From: Humulus lupulus
Taxonomy: Eukaryota; Streptophyta; Magnoliopsida; Rosales; Cannabaceae
Direction: 5' to 3'
NCBI RefSeq assembly: GCF_963169125.1
Contig: NC_084793.1
Coordinates: 213,430,652 to 213,494,651, forward strand
DNA: 64,000 bases
A program made the translations under genes and the position numbers. The notes under the pieces were generated by a model. The model had not been told where the DNA came from, searched no databases, and saw only the letters and a program-made list of their open reading frames with translations. Positions 33,770-44,735 of this stretch are shown piece after piece; positions within the stretch are counted from its first letter, which is position 1, and each line of letters begins with the position of its first letter.

Positions 33770-34845
33770 TTATTTAGAAAATTTATTAAGTATTTATGAT
33801 TGTCATTTAAATTTTAAATAAATAAAAAAACATTATATATAAAAGAATGACATTAACATATTAAAAGAAAAATTAAACCAAAACATTGTTTATGTTTTTT
33901 TTAAATAATACGATAACATTTTAGATCACAAACTATTCTATTTGGTACAAAACATTCATAATATTATTCAAATCACATCTTAATGATTAGAGAATAAACT
34001 TTTTTATTCTTGATCGAAAATAAATGTTATTCTAATTTCTTATTTAGTTGCACAGTCATACTATTTATACACAAACGACACTTATATATAATGCATTTAT
34101 TATGTATTATATATTATTGTAATAATAATATTTTATAACATGTGAATTTATATTAATATAATTATTAAATATCTAGTTTTGTATAATAATAATGATATTT
34201 TATAACATTTGAATTTATACTAATATAATTAATAAATATCTAATGATATTGTATAATATTTGAATTTATATTAAAATAATTAATAAATATTTATTTTTAA
34301 TTGGTATTAAAAGTATATTCCGTTAAATATTTAGAATATTTCATTAAAGTTAATAAAAGAAAACGTTAAAACCAAGAATTTTCATTTTTTACACACTTTT
34401 TTAAAGAGATATATATATATTCATATAGAATACAAATAAATATTATAAATATATTATATATAGGTATTGTGTGTAAATAAATAGTATGAATATGCAACTA
34501 CATAAGAAATTAGAATAATATTTATCTTCTTTCTAGAATAAACAAACTTATTCTCCAACTATTAATGTGTAATTTAAATAATATCACGATTATTTTGTAT
34601 CTTAAATATGGTAGTTTATAATTTAAAAGGTTATCATATTATATATATTTTTAAAAAGAAATCATAAACAATGTCTTGGTTTAATTTTTCTTTTGATATG
34701 TTTATGTCATTTTTTTATATATAATATTATTTATTTATTTAAAATTTATATGAAAATCATACAAATTTAATAAAAATAATTAATAAATTTTATAAATAAA
34801 ACTAAGAAAATGTGCATTGCACATTGCTTGTATCTAATATATCTA
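33770..34845. repeat. AT-rich foldback (inverted repeat) element, main part
   Basis: A large imperfect palindrome. For example aaaagaaaaattaaaccaaaa (33865) is inverted as ttggtttaatttttctttt (34676), and gttattctaatttcttattt (34028) is inverted as aagaaattagaataatattt (34504). The outer tip acattgcttgt (34826) pairs with the piece at 4520 left of Copia C. The centre is near 34300-34340 and has repeats of atttgaatttatattaatat. No protein-coding potential: a non-autonomous, MITE-like foldback element about 1.1 kb long before Copia insertion. Superfamily not assigned; no target duplication identified. Confidence 0.7.
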
Positions 34846-35411
34846 TATATATATATTTATATAAATGAGAGCTCCAAGAAAATGATATGGCACTATAAAA
34901 TTGCTCTAAATCACTATATTTATTTTCCCATTTTTTTCATATTTTTTTTATTCTTCTTTTAAAAATTTATGATAAAAAAATTAAAAATATCTATCTAATT
35001 TTTTAAAATATAATAATAAAAAATGCTTTTTAAATTTTATTATTATTAATTAAAGAAAAAAACAAAATATCTATCTAACTATTTTATCTTTTTTGTCACT
35101 TTTTTATTCTTTTTTAATTTATGATTAAAATATATATATATCTTTCTATTTTTTTTAAAATAATAATAATAATAATAACCGATTTTAAAATTTTATGATA
35201 ATTATTAATTAATGAAAAAAAAAATATGTGTCTAATTTAAATTCCAATTTGACTAGATATTTAATTAAAACTATTTTTTTATTCTACTTTATTTTTCATA
35301 CGTTTTCATTATCATTTTTTTATTCTACTTTATTAAAATATAATTTTATTATTTTCATTAACGTTGTCAATTATTATTATTAGATAAATGATAGAAAGAG
35401 ATCAAGTATGG
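34846..35411. other. AT-rich spacer, no gene recognised
   Basis: Low-complexity A/T sequence with homopolymer and TA runs; a short self-similar segment (tttatcttttttgtcactttttattc near 35085) was noticed. No coding potential. Confidence 0.45.
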
Positions 35412-36397
35412 TGATTGTTGTCTATGTTTTCACAAGAGGATATGTGGCATTCGTTAGATGAGTAATTAAGCTCCTTGTACGCTAATGAGGTTTCGTAATA
35501 TGATATGGTCGGACGCAGATATCTCCAAGTGAGGCCACGCCCCGTGGTCTGTCCTCGAGGCATGGATGTCTCAAGGTGAGGCCACGTCCGGTGACCCATC
35601 TCCAAGGTATGGATGTCTCCAAGTGAGGCCCCACCCCGAATTCTGTCCTCGAGGCACATATATCTCACGGCGAGGCCACGTCCGGTGGCCTATCTCCAAG
35701 GTATGGATGTCTCCAAGTGAGACCACGCCCCAAGGACCATTAAGATGGTCATCGCTTTCTTCATTAGCCAATCTCCCAGGTCTAGGATTCTTGTTCTCGG
35801 ACCTAGAATGGTTGCCAGGTGTCAGTCGCTGCAGCTATGGCCTACCAGATCATCTGATAACTTTTGGTGAGCCTCTATTAGTGATGTCGAGTTCATACCC
35901 CCAACAATCAAAATTTCCCACAATGCCGCCTGACATGGGCGAACGTGCGTCGTATTCTGACACAGTTAGATACATGTTCCCCATGAAGCTGGTAGGCAGT
36001 TTTCTGCAAATGGGCCCCGTGCAATTCGCATGGGCCCATGGTCTTTGTTAGTGCATCCACATGTAATTAATTAGAAGTCTACTCCCCAAATAATGGGGGA
36101 ATGTGTATTAAATGTTCATTAAGGGCATTAATGACTCAAACCTCTATAAATAGGGCTAGGGTATCTCCTTGTAAAAGATTCAGAATTTTGGCTAGTTAAA
36201 GCATTGTAAACTCAGAGCATATACGTTGCTTGAGACTCCATTAAAGCTTGCTCAAATAAGCTTCCAACTCACTTATATCAAAGACTCGTGGACTAGGGCT
36301 CTCTTATAGCCTGAACCACGTAAAATCTCTGTGTCATTTTCTTATAATCATTGTTAAGTTCATAGATTAGGTTGATAGCGAAAAAAGGCAGTCAACA
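35412..36397 (+). repeat. 5' LTR of Tat-type Gypsy element D
   Basis: The end is firm: ...ggcagtcaaca followed by a primer-site-like word (ttttagtgctttcattgag). TATAAATA at 36144-36151. It shares gactcgtggactagg and accacgtaaaatc with the LTR of M. The left boundary is uncertain, set at the first plausible TG where AT-rich DNA changes to GC-richer sequence. Contains a 47-bp tandem repeat. Confidence 0.6.
35517..35736 (+). repeat. 47-bp tandem repeat with alternating units in the LTR of D
   Basis: Four to five units beginning gatgtctccaagtgaggcc. Units alternate between two types (one with ctgtcctcgaggca, one with catctccaaggtatg), so the higher-order period is about 95 bp. Located in the upstream part of the LTR, where enhancer-like repeats are common. 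Confidence 0.8.
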
Positions 36398-36418
36398 TTT
36401 TAGTGCTTTCATTGAGAG
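36398..36418 (+). promoter_or_regulatory. Primer binding site of element D (altered)
   Basis: ttttagtgctttcattgagag after the LTR end; compared with A and B (ttttggtgctttcattgagag) the second G of TGG is A, which would weaken pairing with the tRNA CCA end. Confidence 0.6.
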
Positions 36419-36447
36419 CATGAAGAAATCTTGAAGAAAAATGACCC

Positions 36448-38174
36448 ATGGTGAACACTAGACGGAACGTGCCAGACGACATAGCTCCTCCCACCGAAGC
36501 TGAGGGTGGAGAAACCACTCGTCCACCTCCACAAGACCTCCCAGAGATGGTTCAGGAGGATTATGAGAAAATATTGATCATGACGGCATAGGCGATGGAG
36601 GCGATGATGAATATTATGAGGAGGATTAATCTCAGCCAATGGATGCGGAGGATCCTCCAGAGGTGGTGGTGCTCTGCGACCAAGTGTCTACCCAACAACA
36701 AAAACTCGATGGCCGGGAGGGGAATATTGTTGCCCTGCAGGAGATGGTTAACGCCATGAGGGCCACTTTGGCGGCTCAAGGGCTACGCGTGGACCCACAT
36801 GGCAAAGTATGGTCTAAGCATCCAGCTGGTGTGCCACCTGTGCACCCAGCTGGAGTGCCACCTGTTAACGCACGAGGTGTGCCTCCCGAGCACCTCGCTG
36901 TCATGGCACAAGATCCGCCAGCTAGTGTGCCGCCTGCGCACCTAGCTAAAGCTGGAGCCCTACTCGTGCCACAAGAGCGTGTTAAGGGCAGGGTCGATGA
37001 CAACCCTATTCTAGGGCATAAGAAGGTTCGTCGAGCCCCTGAACACAACAAGGCCCCAAGGCCGGCAAGCAAGAAAAAGGGGGAAGGGGCTCGAGGACAT
37101 TGTCAGGTCGCTAGCGCCGGGGTGCCATAAGCATTCCGCCTAGACAGGCCAGCTAGGCCTGGAGGAGGTGTCCTCTCAGCACCTCGCCAGCCTTGCAGGA
37201 CCCATGGCCCAGGGGCCAACCGGAGGAACATCTCCATTCAACGAGAGCAAGGCTTCAACACCTCGGTTAATAACGAAAACATTGAGTCCAATGGGGAAAC
37301 CAAAGTAGGGTACCCTGAGGATGGTGGCTGCCTAGATAGTTTAAACATTCGTAGGGGTATATCAGCCTTTGGGAGCAACCGTGGAAAGAAAGGTTAGCCA
37401 GACCTCTGAGACAATCTTAATGCTCGGAAGAGAGAACACCCGACACAAGGTGCCAATCAAGATTGCAACCCTCTCCACATGGAATTGGAGAGCTTGAAAA
37501 AGACTATGCTTAGGATTAGGGGTGGAAATTCGTGTTATCGTGTCGACACGATTATGACACAACACGATTAGAGTAAACCCGTACACGGCATGATTATTAT
37601 TCGTGTCAGAAATCCAAACCCGTACACGACATGATTATCTTAGCAGGTCACACGACACGACACGATAACACATTTAATAAATTTTTCATTTGACACAAAT
37701 CTAAAAATGACACGATTAATACACAATTAAACGTGCAATGACACGACACGAAATTGACACGATTAACATAATATAAATAAATTAAATGTTTATATCATCT
37801 TAAGCGTGTCATTTTCGAGTTAAGCATGTTGACCCGAAAATGACACGTTTAATAAACGTGTTAAACGTGTCGACACGATTATGACACGAAAATTAAATGT
37901 GTCACCCAAACCCATTTATTTCGTGTCGTTTTTGAGTCGTGTCATCGTGTCGTATCGAAAATTGCCAGCCCTACTTAGGATGGCCCAAAGACAAGGCCAG
38001 GACTATGACTCAAAAGACGAGGATGGGGAGTCGTATTCTTTCTCCTTATCTTTTCCCTCTCAAAGGAGCCTTAACTACTCCTCAAATTGATTTATCCTCT
38101 CCTGGATCAGATTTATCGGGGTTAGAGCCTGCACTACTAGGGCCTAGTTATTGTTCAAAGGAACTCCATCCTTT
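36448..38174 (+). pseudogene. Gag N-terminal remnant of element D
   Basis: Starts ATG GTG AAC ACT AGA CGG (MVNTRRNVPDD), 50 bases after the LTR, as in element A (MVTTRSK). Broken frames follow: VVVLCDQVSTQQQKLDGREG and IVALQEMVNAMRATLAAQGL (coiled coil, about 36660-36780), then a Pro/Val-rich stretch with a repeated PAGVPPVH-like motif (36820-36920). ESLKKTMLR is cut by a hAT-like MITE and resumes as MAQRQGQDYDSKDEDGE at 37979. Stops and frameshifts throughout. It ends at the solo LTR F; the rest of the element is absent. Confidence 0.7.
37517..37973. mobile_element. hAT-like MITE with 8-bp target duplication
   Basis: 457 bp with imperfect terminal inverted repeats (taggggtggaaattcg at the left; cgaaaattgccagcccta at the right, reading tagggctggcaattttcg on the minus strand). 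It is flanked by the exact 8-bp duplication cttaggat (37509-37516 and 37974-37981), the hAT signature. The interior is rich in cgtgtcgacacg-type symmetric words and has no coding capacity. Inserted in the gag remnant of D. Confidence 0.88.
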
Positions 38175-39907
38175 TGTAGCGTCCCAAATCTGCTAATAAG
38201 GCTTAGGGCCTTAATTAGCATGCTGAGAGAGCAAAAATTGATTTAATTACATTATTATATGAATTTGGTGATTATGTGAATAGAAATGCATGTTTATGTG
38301 AATTAAATATGCATGTGGGCCCCATCTGGTTATTTGGGGCATATTTGTAATTTTAGCCCGTTGAGGGCATAAATGCAATATTTATGTATATTGTGATTGA
38401 TACCACAAGTGAGTGGTGATATATTTGTGATGCACTATCTGAGATGGTCCTAGGGAGCAATTTAGTTAGAAAGTCACAACGAGGTCAAATACCCAGCTCG
38501 GAGGGAGCCTAGGGGTACTTTGGGAATGTTATATGTGTTCGGGAATTATCGAGTAACGAGTAGTAATTTAGCAATGATGGGACATGTCGGGGTTAAACAG
38601 AGATTTATAAGAACACTCGAGGAATTAGTACGACTTGGCAAATGACGAAATTACCCTTGGAAGCACTTGAGGATTTAGATAGACGAAATTACCCTTGGGA
38701 CCTCGGGAAGTTGTATAGGCACCGCGGCGCAAGGTATAGCACGCCGCGGCCCGTGTCCCCCAGCAGAGAGGCGTATTTGCCTCTAACTTGAGTGCGTTGC
38801 GGCCCTTAAGGGGGGCTGGGCCATGACTCAAATGTGGAATATAGGTTGTTTGAAGGTTTTTAGCTCGGGAACTCAAATGTTAAGGCTCAGTAAGGTTTCT
38901 ACTACCCAGTTTGGTAGAATCCAAGGTCCCGGAGCTAGATTTATATTTTGAAGTTATTTATTGGTTTACAACTTGATGGATGGTTATTATGAATCCATCA
39001 TGACTAGGTTTTCAGTGAGGCTCGAGTTAGGGGACTGTGCTCGGGATAGCGGTGCTCAGATAGCTCGGGACACAGGTAAGAAAATTGTTGTACCTATAGA
39101 GCAGGGTGTGGCCCTAGTGTTTGTATTGCAGAGCGTGACCCTATTGATTGAATTGCAGGGCATAGCAATATTGTTTATGTTTAGTATATGTTTAAGTATC
39201 TATTGATATCATGCTATCTAATGCATATTTGTGAGTGAACAGCGAAGGCTGGAAACGGCAAAGATCGAGAATGCCAAGAAGCCGGGTACGGCAATGGGCT
39301 GGGATTGGCGTTGAGCACGCAGAGTGCAAGTCGTTAGGGTGAGACTCTCCTAGGATGCTGGAGACATCCTCTCGGTGAAGACCGCGAACCTAGGGCCTGG
39401 TAAAGTGCCTGGGACGACATGGCCGCTATGTGTTTAGCATGTTGGCTGCTTTGTTATAAGTTGTTGATAGATATGCATATGTTATAAGTTTTGTGTTGAG
39501 TTTTCTTGCTGGGCTTTGGCTCATGGGTGCTCTATGGTGTAGGTAAGGGCAAGGGAAATGTCGACCAACCATGAGTACGGAGAACATGGAGTGACAGGTA
39601 CATGTTCGGCCTGCTTGTCCGCCACAGCTAGGGTTATTTTTGGGAAAATGTACTGTAATAGTTGTTTTGTCGCCTAAGTCGACCATGTATATATTTTGAT
39701 CTGTAATATATTTTCTAAATAATATTTTAGGATCCCAACTATAAAACTTTCTAAGATTTTAATGAATAACCAAATGTTTTATATTTAATATCTTTAAACA
39801 AGTCTTGTCTCAGTTTAGTCACACTTTTAACCTAAAACCTCGATTAGTGAGCTAATGACACATTTTTAACTCACTTAGTAACGACTCTAAGGAAGTAGGG
39901 TGTTACA
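38175..39907 (+). repeat. Solo LTR F (Gypsy, related to K)
   Basis: 1733 bp, tgtagcgtcc...ggtgttaca. Its first 350 bp align by eye with solo LTR K (ctaataaggc, tgcatgtgggcc, ggagcctagggg), so the two are related LTR families. The 3' part has gctgggctttggctcatggg, common to this LTR type. Flanks are ccttt and ccctt, one mismatch in a possible 5-bp target duplication. No internal coding region. A GC palindrome cluster lies at about 38715-38815. Confidence 0.72.
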
Positions 39908-39912
39908 CCCTT

Positions 39913-41131
39913 GTTGTAGTATCAGGTTATAATTATTCCCGTAAGCTGGTTGTAAGGGCTCCCTCTAGGCATTTAAATGTGCCCCAAGTCCGGGTTTGGC
40001 TGGTTGTATTGTCCCCGGTTCTGGTTCAGGTGGTCTCGAAGGTTTGGACCATTATTAGGATAATTTTCATAGTATATTGGTTCGGTGCTATAGACACTCA
40101 CCGACCTACTATAGTCTTGACTGTCTTTGAGAAAACTAACATTCTTTTGCTGCTATTGTTGGGCATAGTTTCGAGGTGCATTATCCACGTGTACCCTGAT
40201 CCCTGTAGCATGGGATCTCGACATATAACTCTCATATGGCTGGGGTTGTCTCAGCTGTCTATGCCCTTGATTTTCCCCCATTGGGACCTCACGATTATCC
40301 CTTTGTTCAGGCCTAGCCTAAGGGTTCCTATCTCACCTTGCACTCATTGCACTTTGGACATGCCTTTGAAGTGCCATCTCACCAATTCAAGGTCCTCTAG
40401 AAGCAGGTTATGGTGTGTCTCAAACTGGCGAAGGATATCTGATCGGATATGGAGGATGCCTAATTGGAGATGGTGGTGGCCTCTCATTGTTAGGAGATGG
40501 CCTTGCAGAGTCTGGGTTATTACTCCAAGCCGCTTGTGGGGCAGCTCAGTTATTCCCAGTATCAGCAGGAATCTATTTGGTCTGGTTGGTACGTGATGGG
40601 TTTCGAGATGAAACCCTTGTCTGGTTAATTCCAGCGCTCACCCTATCTCTTCCTGTTCGATTTTGTGGGCTCTCTGTTTGGCCATTTTAGCCATCGTACT
40701 TCCACGAGGATGTCTCCTAGTCCTTTGTAGGGGTGCTTTGGCCTCAGCTGCTCCTCTTTCCATCTCATCATTTAAACGAGTAGCCTCAGTTAACCTTTCT
40801 TGCAGCCTTTTATTTTCCAGTTGTACCATCGACACGTATCTTGTAGGATTATAATAATCCTGGTTTGGTTGTCTAGAACTCTGACCAGGGTCTCGTGGTT
40901 GACCATGGTCCTGCAGTGTTGATGACGCACTCCCTTCATCTAGGGTTTGATCATTGACTGCCTGCTTGCCAATCCATCGATGGTGTTCTTCAGTACGAGA
41001 AGTGTTCTCCTCAAGGATTTTGGGCAGTCGTCGCCCACTTCCAGATCCAGGGATATTTTCAGTGGATGCATCCATTATAGTAATGAACGAAAGGATTGAA
41101 AGAATGTTTAATTCTCTCAATGAAAGCACCA
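39913..41131 (-). pseudogene. Gag N-terminal remnant of element E (Tat type)
   Basis: Minus-strand start ATG at 41075 (MDASTENIPGSGSGRRLP), 30 bases from a primer-site word (ttggtgctttcattgaga on the minus strand, about 41110-41130). A 145-codon open stretch includes a coiled coil (VSMVQLENKRLQERLTEATR). Downstream the frame breaks (40640 to 39913), with Asn/Gln-rich segments like the disordered Gag region of A. The LTR that should follow the primer site to the right is missing: the antisense-gene fragment H begins there instead. Ends at solo LTR F. Confidence 0.65.
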
Positions 41132-41344
41132 ATCTAGATTCGGATATGGAAAACCTCCTCAGTAGAACCCCTCATTGAAAGGTTTGAAATGAGTTCGGGT
41201 CTCCTCCAAGACCAACAAGCCCATTTAGGTGGCCAAGGTGGTCGATAGTGCATCTGCATCCTAAGGCCCTCCGCCTACTTCCTTAAGTCCCCTTGTTGTG
41301 ACCTCGACTAAGATTCTTCCACTGGTCCTCTCAACGCAGACTAC

Positions 41345-42482
41345 TGTTATATTATTTTATAATATAATGTAATATTATATTATAATATAATGTTTTAGAT
41401 TAAATAAATGTGACAAAGAGTGTCACATATTGTAACATATAATAGAGAGTTACAATATTTAGATATATGAGATATATCCAAATAATGTAACATATTTGGT
41501 GTTACAAATTTGTAACTTCCAAATATTACCCTTTATTGTGTAAATTTGTTGTTACACAATATTGAGATGAATTTCATAAAGCCATATGTGATATGGCTGT
41601 TAGAGATATGATTTTAACCCCAATAATGTGTTTTGGGAGTTACAAAATCATTTGGGAGGGTTTGGAACCGTTTGGAAAAACAACACATTTTTTGTGCTGA
41701 AATTGGTCGGTGGCCGCGACCACTGAATGTTGGTGGCCGCGGCTTGTGGGACAGAGACTAGTGGCCGCGGCCACAGGCCAAAAACTAACCAATTTAAAAA
41801 AAATTCAATCTTTGTTGAATGACTCAAAAAACCCAAATAACTCCCAAATCTCTTTTTTAATTCCATATTAATCCAATTAAACATTGGTAACAGCCATGGG
41901 GGTTAGTGGAATTTGAAATTCAAAGGGTGTCTCTAAACTCTATAAATAGGAGCTTATAGCTCACTTGTAAAAAACAACATTTTCTATCCATTAGAGCACT
42001 TGGCTAGAAACACCTTGAGGCTTGATAATTCCATAAAGCATTTCCAATATCTGAGAGAGATCCCTTAGTGCTTGAGTTAGGGGGAAATAAGCTTTTGGAC
42101 AAAGGTTTTATACCTTGTTCAAGTTGGTGATCCCCAACACTCTTCACTTAGGTTGTGTAAGTGAGAGTTTTCTTTGTTTTGTTCTTACAATTTCCTCTAT
42201 TGCTTTTCTTCTCATTCCTCTTGTTTTATTTACTTGTAATTTTGTTTAGAGTTGTAATCATCTCTTCTTTTGTTCCAAACACTTTTACTTTATTTGTAAT
42301 ATTTTGCTTAGAGTTGTATTTTTCACTATTCCATTCTTCTTCTTCTTCTATTTTGTTTATTTGTACTTTCAGTAATAGAGTTGTAACCTTATTTAATCAA
42401 TCATTATTTAATTGTAATATTATTGTATAGAGTTGTAATATTCTTACCCATATCCATTGAGGCAATATATATTTTCCTAACA
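41345..42482 (+). repeat. 5' LTR of Copia G
   Basis: 1138 bp, tgttatattattttataata...ttcctaaca. TATAAATA at 41941-41948. A GC palindrome cluster (gtggccgcggccac and variants) at 41709-41780. The 3' half is rich in the word agttgtaat (near 42250, 42310, 42380 and 42430), a short degenerate internal repeat. Confidence 0.93.
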
Positions 42483-42509
42483 TTCAAAAGCTTATCCCTT
42501 TTTGTTTCA

Positions 42510-43820
42510 ATGGAAGGGGAGACAATCAAGATCATGAACCAAGACCTAGTGAGATTGGATAGGTTTGATCGATCCAATTTTACTAGGTGGCAAGACAAGG
42601 TTAGGTTTCTTTTAACCACTCTCAAAATCGCCTACATCCTTGAGTCTTCCTTGGCACCTCTAGCCGAGCCATCTGACAAAGACACTCCCGAGGAGGTGGA
42701 GAAGAGAAGGAAGAGGGAGAAGGACAATCTCCTTTGTAGGGGTCATATCCTCAATGCCCTATCTGATAGTCTCTATGACCTCTACACCGAGACCAAATCG
42801 ACCAAGGAGATATGGGATGCACTTGAGAAAAAGTTTAAGGCGGAAGAGGAAGGTACCAAAAAGTTTTTGATATCTCAATACTTCGATTTCAAATTTTTTG
42901 GTGATAAACCTATTCTTCCTCAAATTCATGAATTGCAAATAAATGTTAACAAACTGAAAGTTTTAAAGATTGAGCTTCCCGAGGCCTTTCAAGTTGGTGC
43001 TATAGTGGCTAAATTACAACCAACTTGGAAGAGCTATTGGAAAAGAATCCTTCATAAAAATGAGGATTATTCTTTGGAGGAGATCCAAAAGCATATTCAA
43101 ATCAAAGAGGAATCGATATGTAGAGATAAACTTGTGGAGGGGTCTAATAGAGAGATTTCCAAAGCAAATGCGGTGTCACAACCAAAACATCCCAAAAACA
43201 AAGGGAAAAAGGGTAATGAGAAACCTTTGGGTCCAAAAACCAACCCAAACAAGTTTAAGGGCAAGAAAGGCCCTTGCTTTGTGTGTGGGAAAAAGGGTCA
43301 CTATGCTAGAGAGTGTAGGCATAGAAAAGACCAACAAGGACCTAAGGTGAACGCAACTCAAGAGGAAAACATAGTTGCTACCCTTAGCGAGGTGAATGCG
43401 GTCCAAGGCAAGGTGAAAGGGTGGTGGTATGATACATGTGCCACCGTCCATGTCACCTATGAAAAATCATTGTTCAAGACCTTTGAAGAGTCAAAGGGCA
43501 ACCATGAGATACAAATGGGCAATGAGGGCAAATCCAAGGTACTTGGCAAATGTACTATTGAAGTCTACTTCACCTCCGACAAGAAAGTTGCATTATTGAA
43601 TGTACTTTATGTTCCCAAAATAAGTAGAAACTTGGTAAGTGGTGATTTGCTTGGCAAGCCCGGCATTAAAGCCGTTTTTGAGTCCGGTAAACTTATACTT
43701 ACCAAATCAAATGTATTCTTAGGAAAAGGGTACTCTTGTGAGGGAATGGTTAAATTGTGCACCAATGATGTAACTTTCAATGTTATCAATAAAAATGCTA
43801 ATTTCGCCTATATTGTTTAG
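42510..43820 (+). pseudogene. Copia G Gag and protease
   Basis: An open frame of 436 codons from ATG at 42510. UBN2/DUF4219-type Gag: LVRLDRFDRSNFTRWQDKVR near the start, LSDSLYDLYTETKSTKEIWD at about 95. CCHC knuckle CFVCGKKGHYAREC at about 255. The protease motif near 305 reads WWYDTCATVHV: the residue after D-T, Gly in active enzymes of this class, is Cys here, which should abolish activity. LNVLYVPKISRNLVSG follows. The frame stops at TAG (43818-43820); the integrase continues in the same frame, so the stop is a point change. Confidence 0.88.
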
Positions 43821-44735
43821 TATGATTCTTTATTTTTGTGGCATCTTAGACTATCGCATATAGGTTTTTCAACCATGAAAAGAGTAGTAAAATGTGGTAT
43901 GATTGCATGCAATATTAAAAAATATGGTAAATGTGAAACATGTGTTAAGGCAAAAATGATTAAGAAACCTTTTCCTAGTGTAGAAAGATCATCTAATTTA
44001 CTAGATTTAATCCATAGTAATCTTTGTGAATTAAATGGTGTTTTAACTAGAGGTGGTAAAAGGTATTTTCTTTTATATATGATTTTAGTAGATATACCTA
44101 TGTGTTTCTTTTAAAGCATAAAGATGAAACTTTTGATGCTTTCAAATTGTATAAACTAGAAGTTGAAAATCAACTAAATAAAAAGATTAAGGTGCTAAGA
44201 AGTGATAGAGGAGGAGAGTACTTCTCTAATGAATTCAATACATTTTGTGAAGAAAATGGTATAATTCATGAGTGCACTGCACCTTATACACCACAACACA
44301 ATGGTGTTGCCGAAAGGAAAAATAAGACTTATCTAGAGATGATCAATTCTATGTTGGTGTTTTTTAAGTTGAACTTCAACTTATGGGGTGAAGCGCTTTT
44401 AACCACTTGTCACATTCTTAATCGAATACCGATGAAGAAAAATGAGATATCTCCATATGAGTTATGGAAATGAAGAAAACCCAACATAGGGTACTTCAAA
44501 GTGTGGGGGTGTCTTGCATATTGCAAGAAAAACGAACCTAATAGAACAAAGTTAGGTTCAAGAGCCATAAAGTGTGCTTTTGTTGGTTATGCCAACAATA
44601 GTAAAGCTTATAGACTATTAGATTTAGAGTCTAATATTGTGATTGAATCTAGAGAAGTTGAATTTTTTGAGAATATGTTATGTGAACAATTCTCAAGCTT
44701 CAACATCTCTAAAGGAGAATTTGTTATATAAGAAC
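43821..44735 (+). pseudogene. Copia G integrase (stops and frameshift)
   Basis: Zinc finger WHLRLSHIGFSTMKRVV and CETCVKAKM. The first catalytic position reads HSNLCE, where the Copia family has Asp, so the first acidic residue is lost. A frameshift near 44090 is followed by LRSDRGGEYFSNEF and PYTPQHNGVAERKN (second Asp and Glu kept). A TGA at 44471-44473 interrupts after ELWK, and the C-terminal part FVGYANNSKAYRLLDLESN continues in that frame. A further frame change near 44700 leads into RT. Confidence 0.85.
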
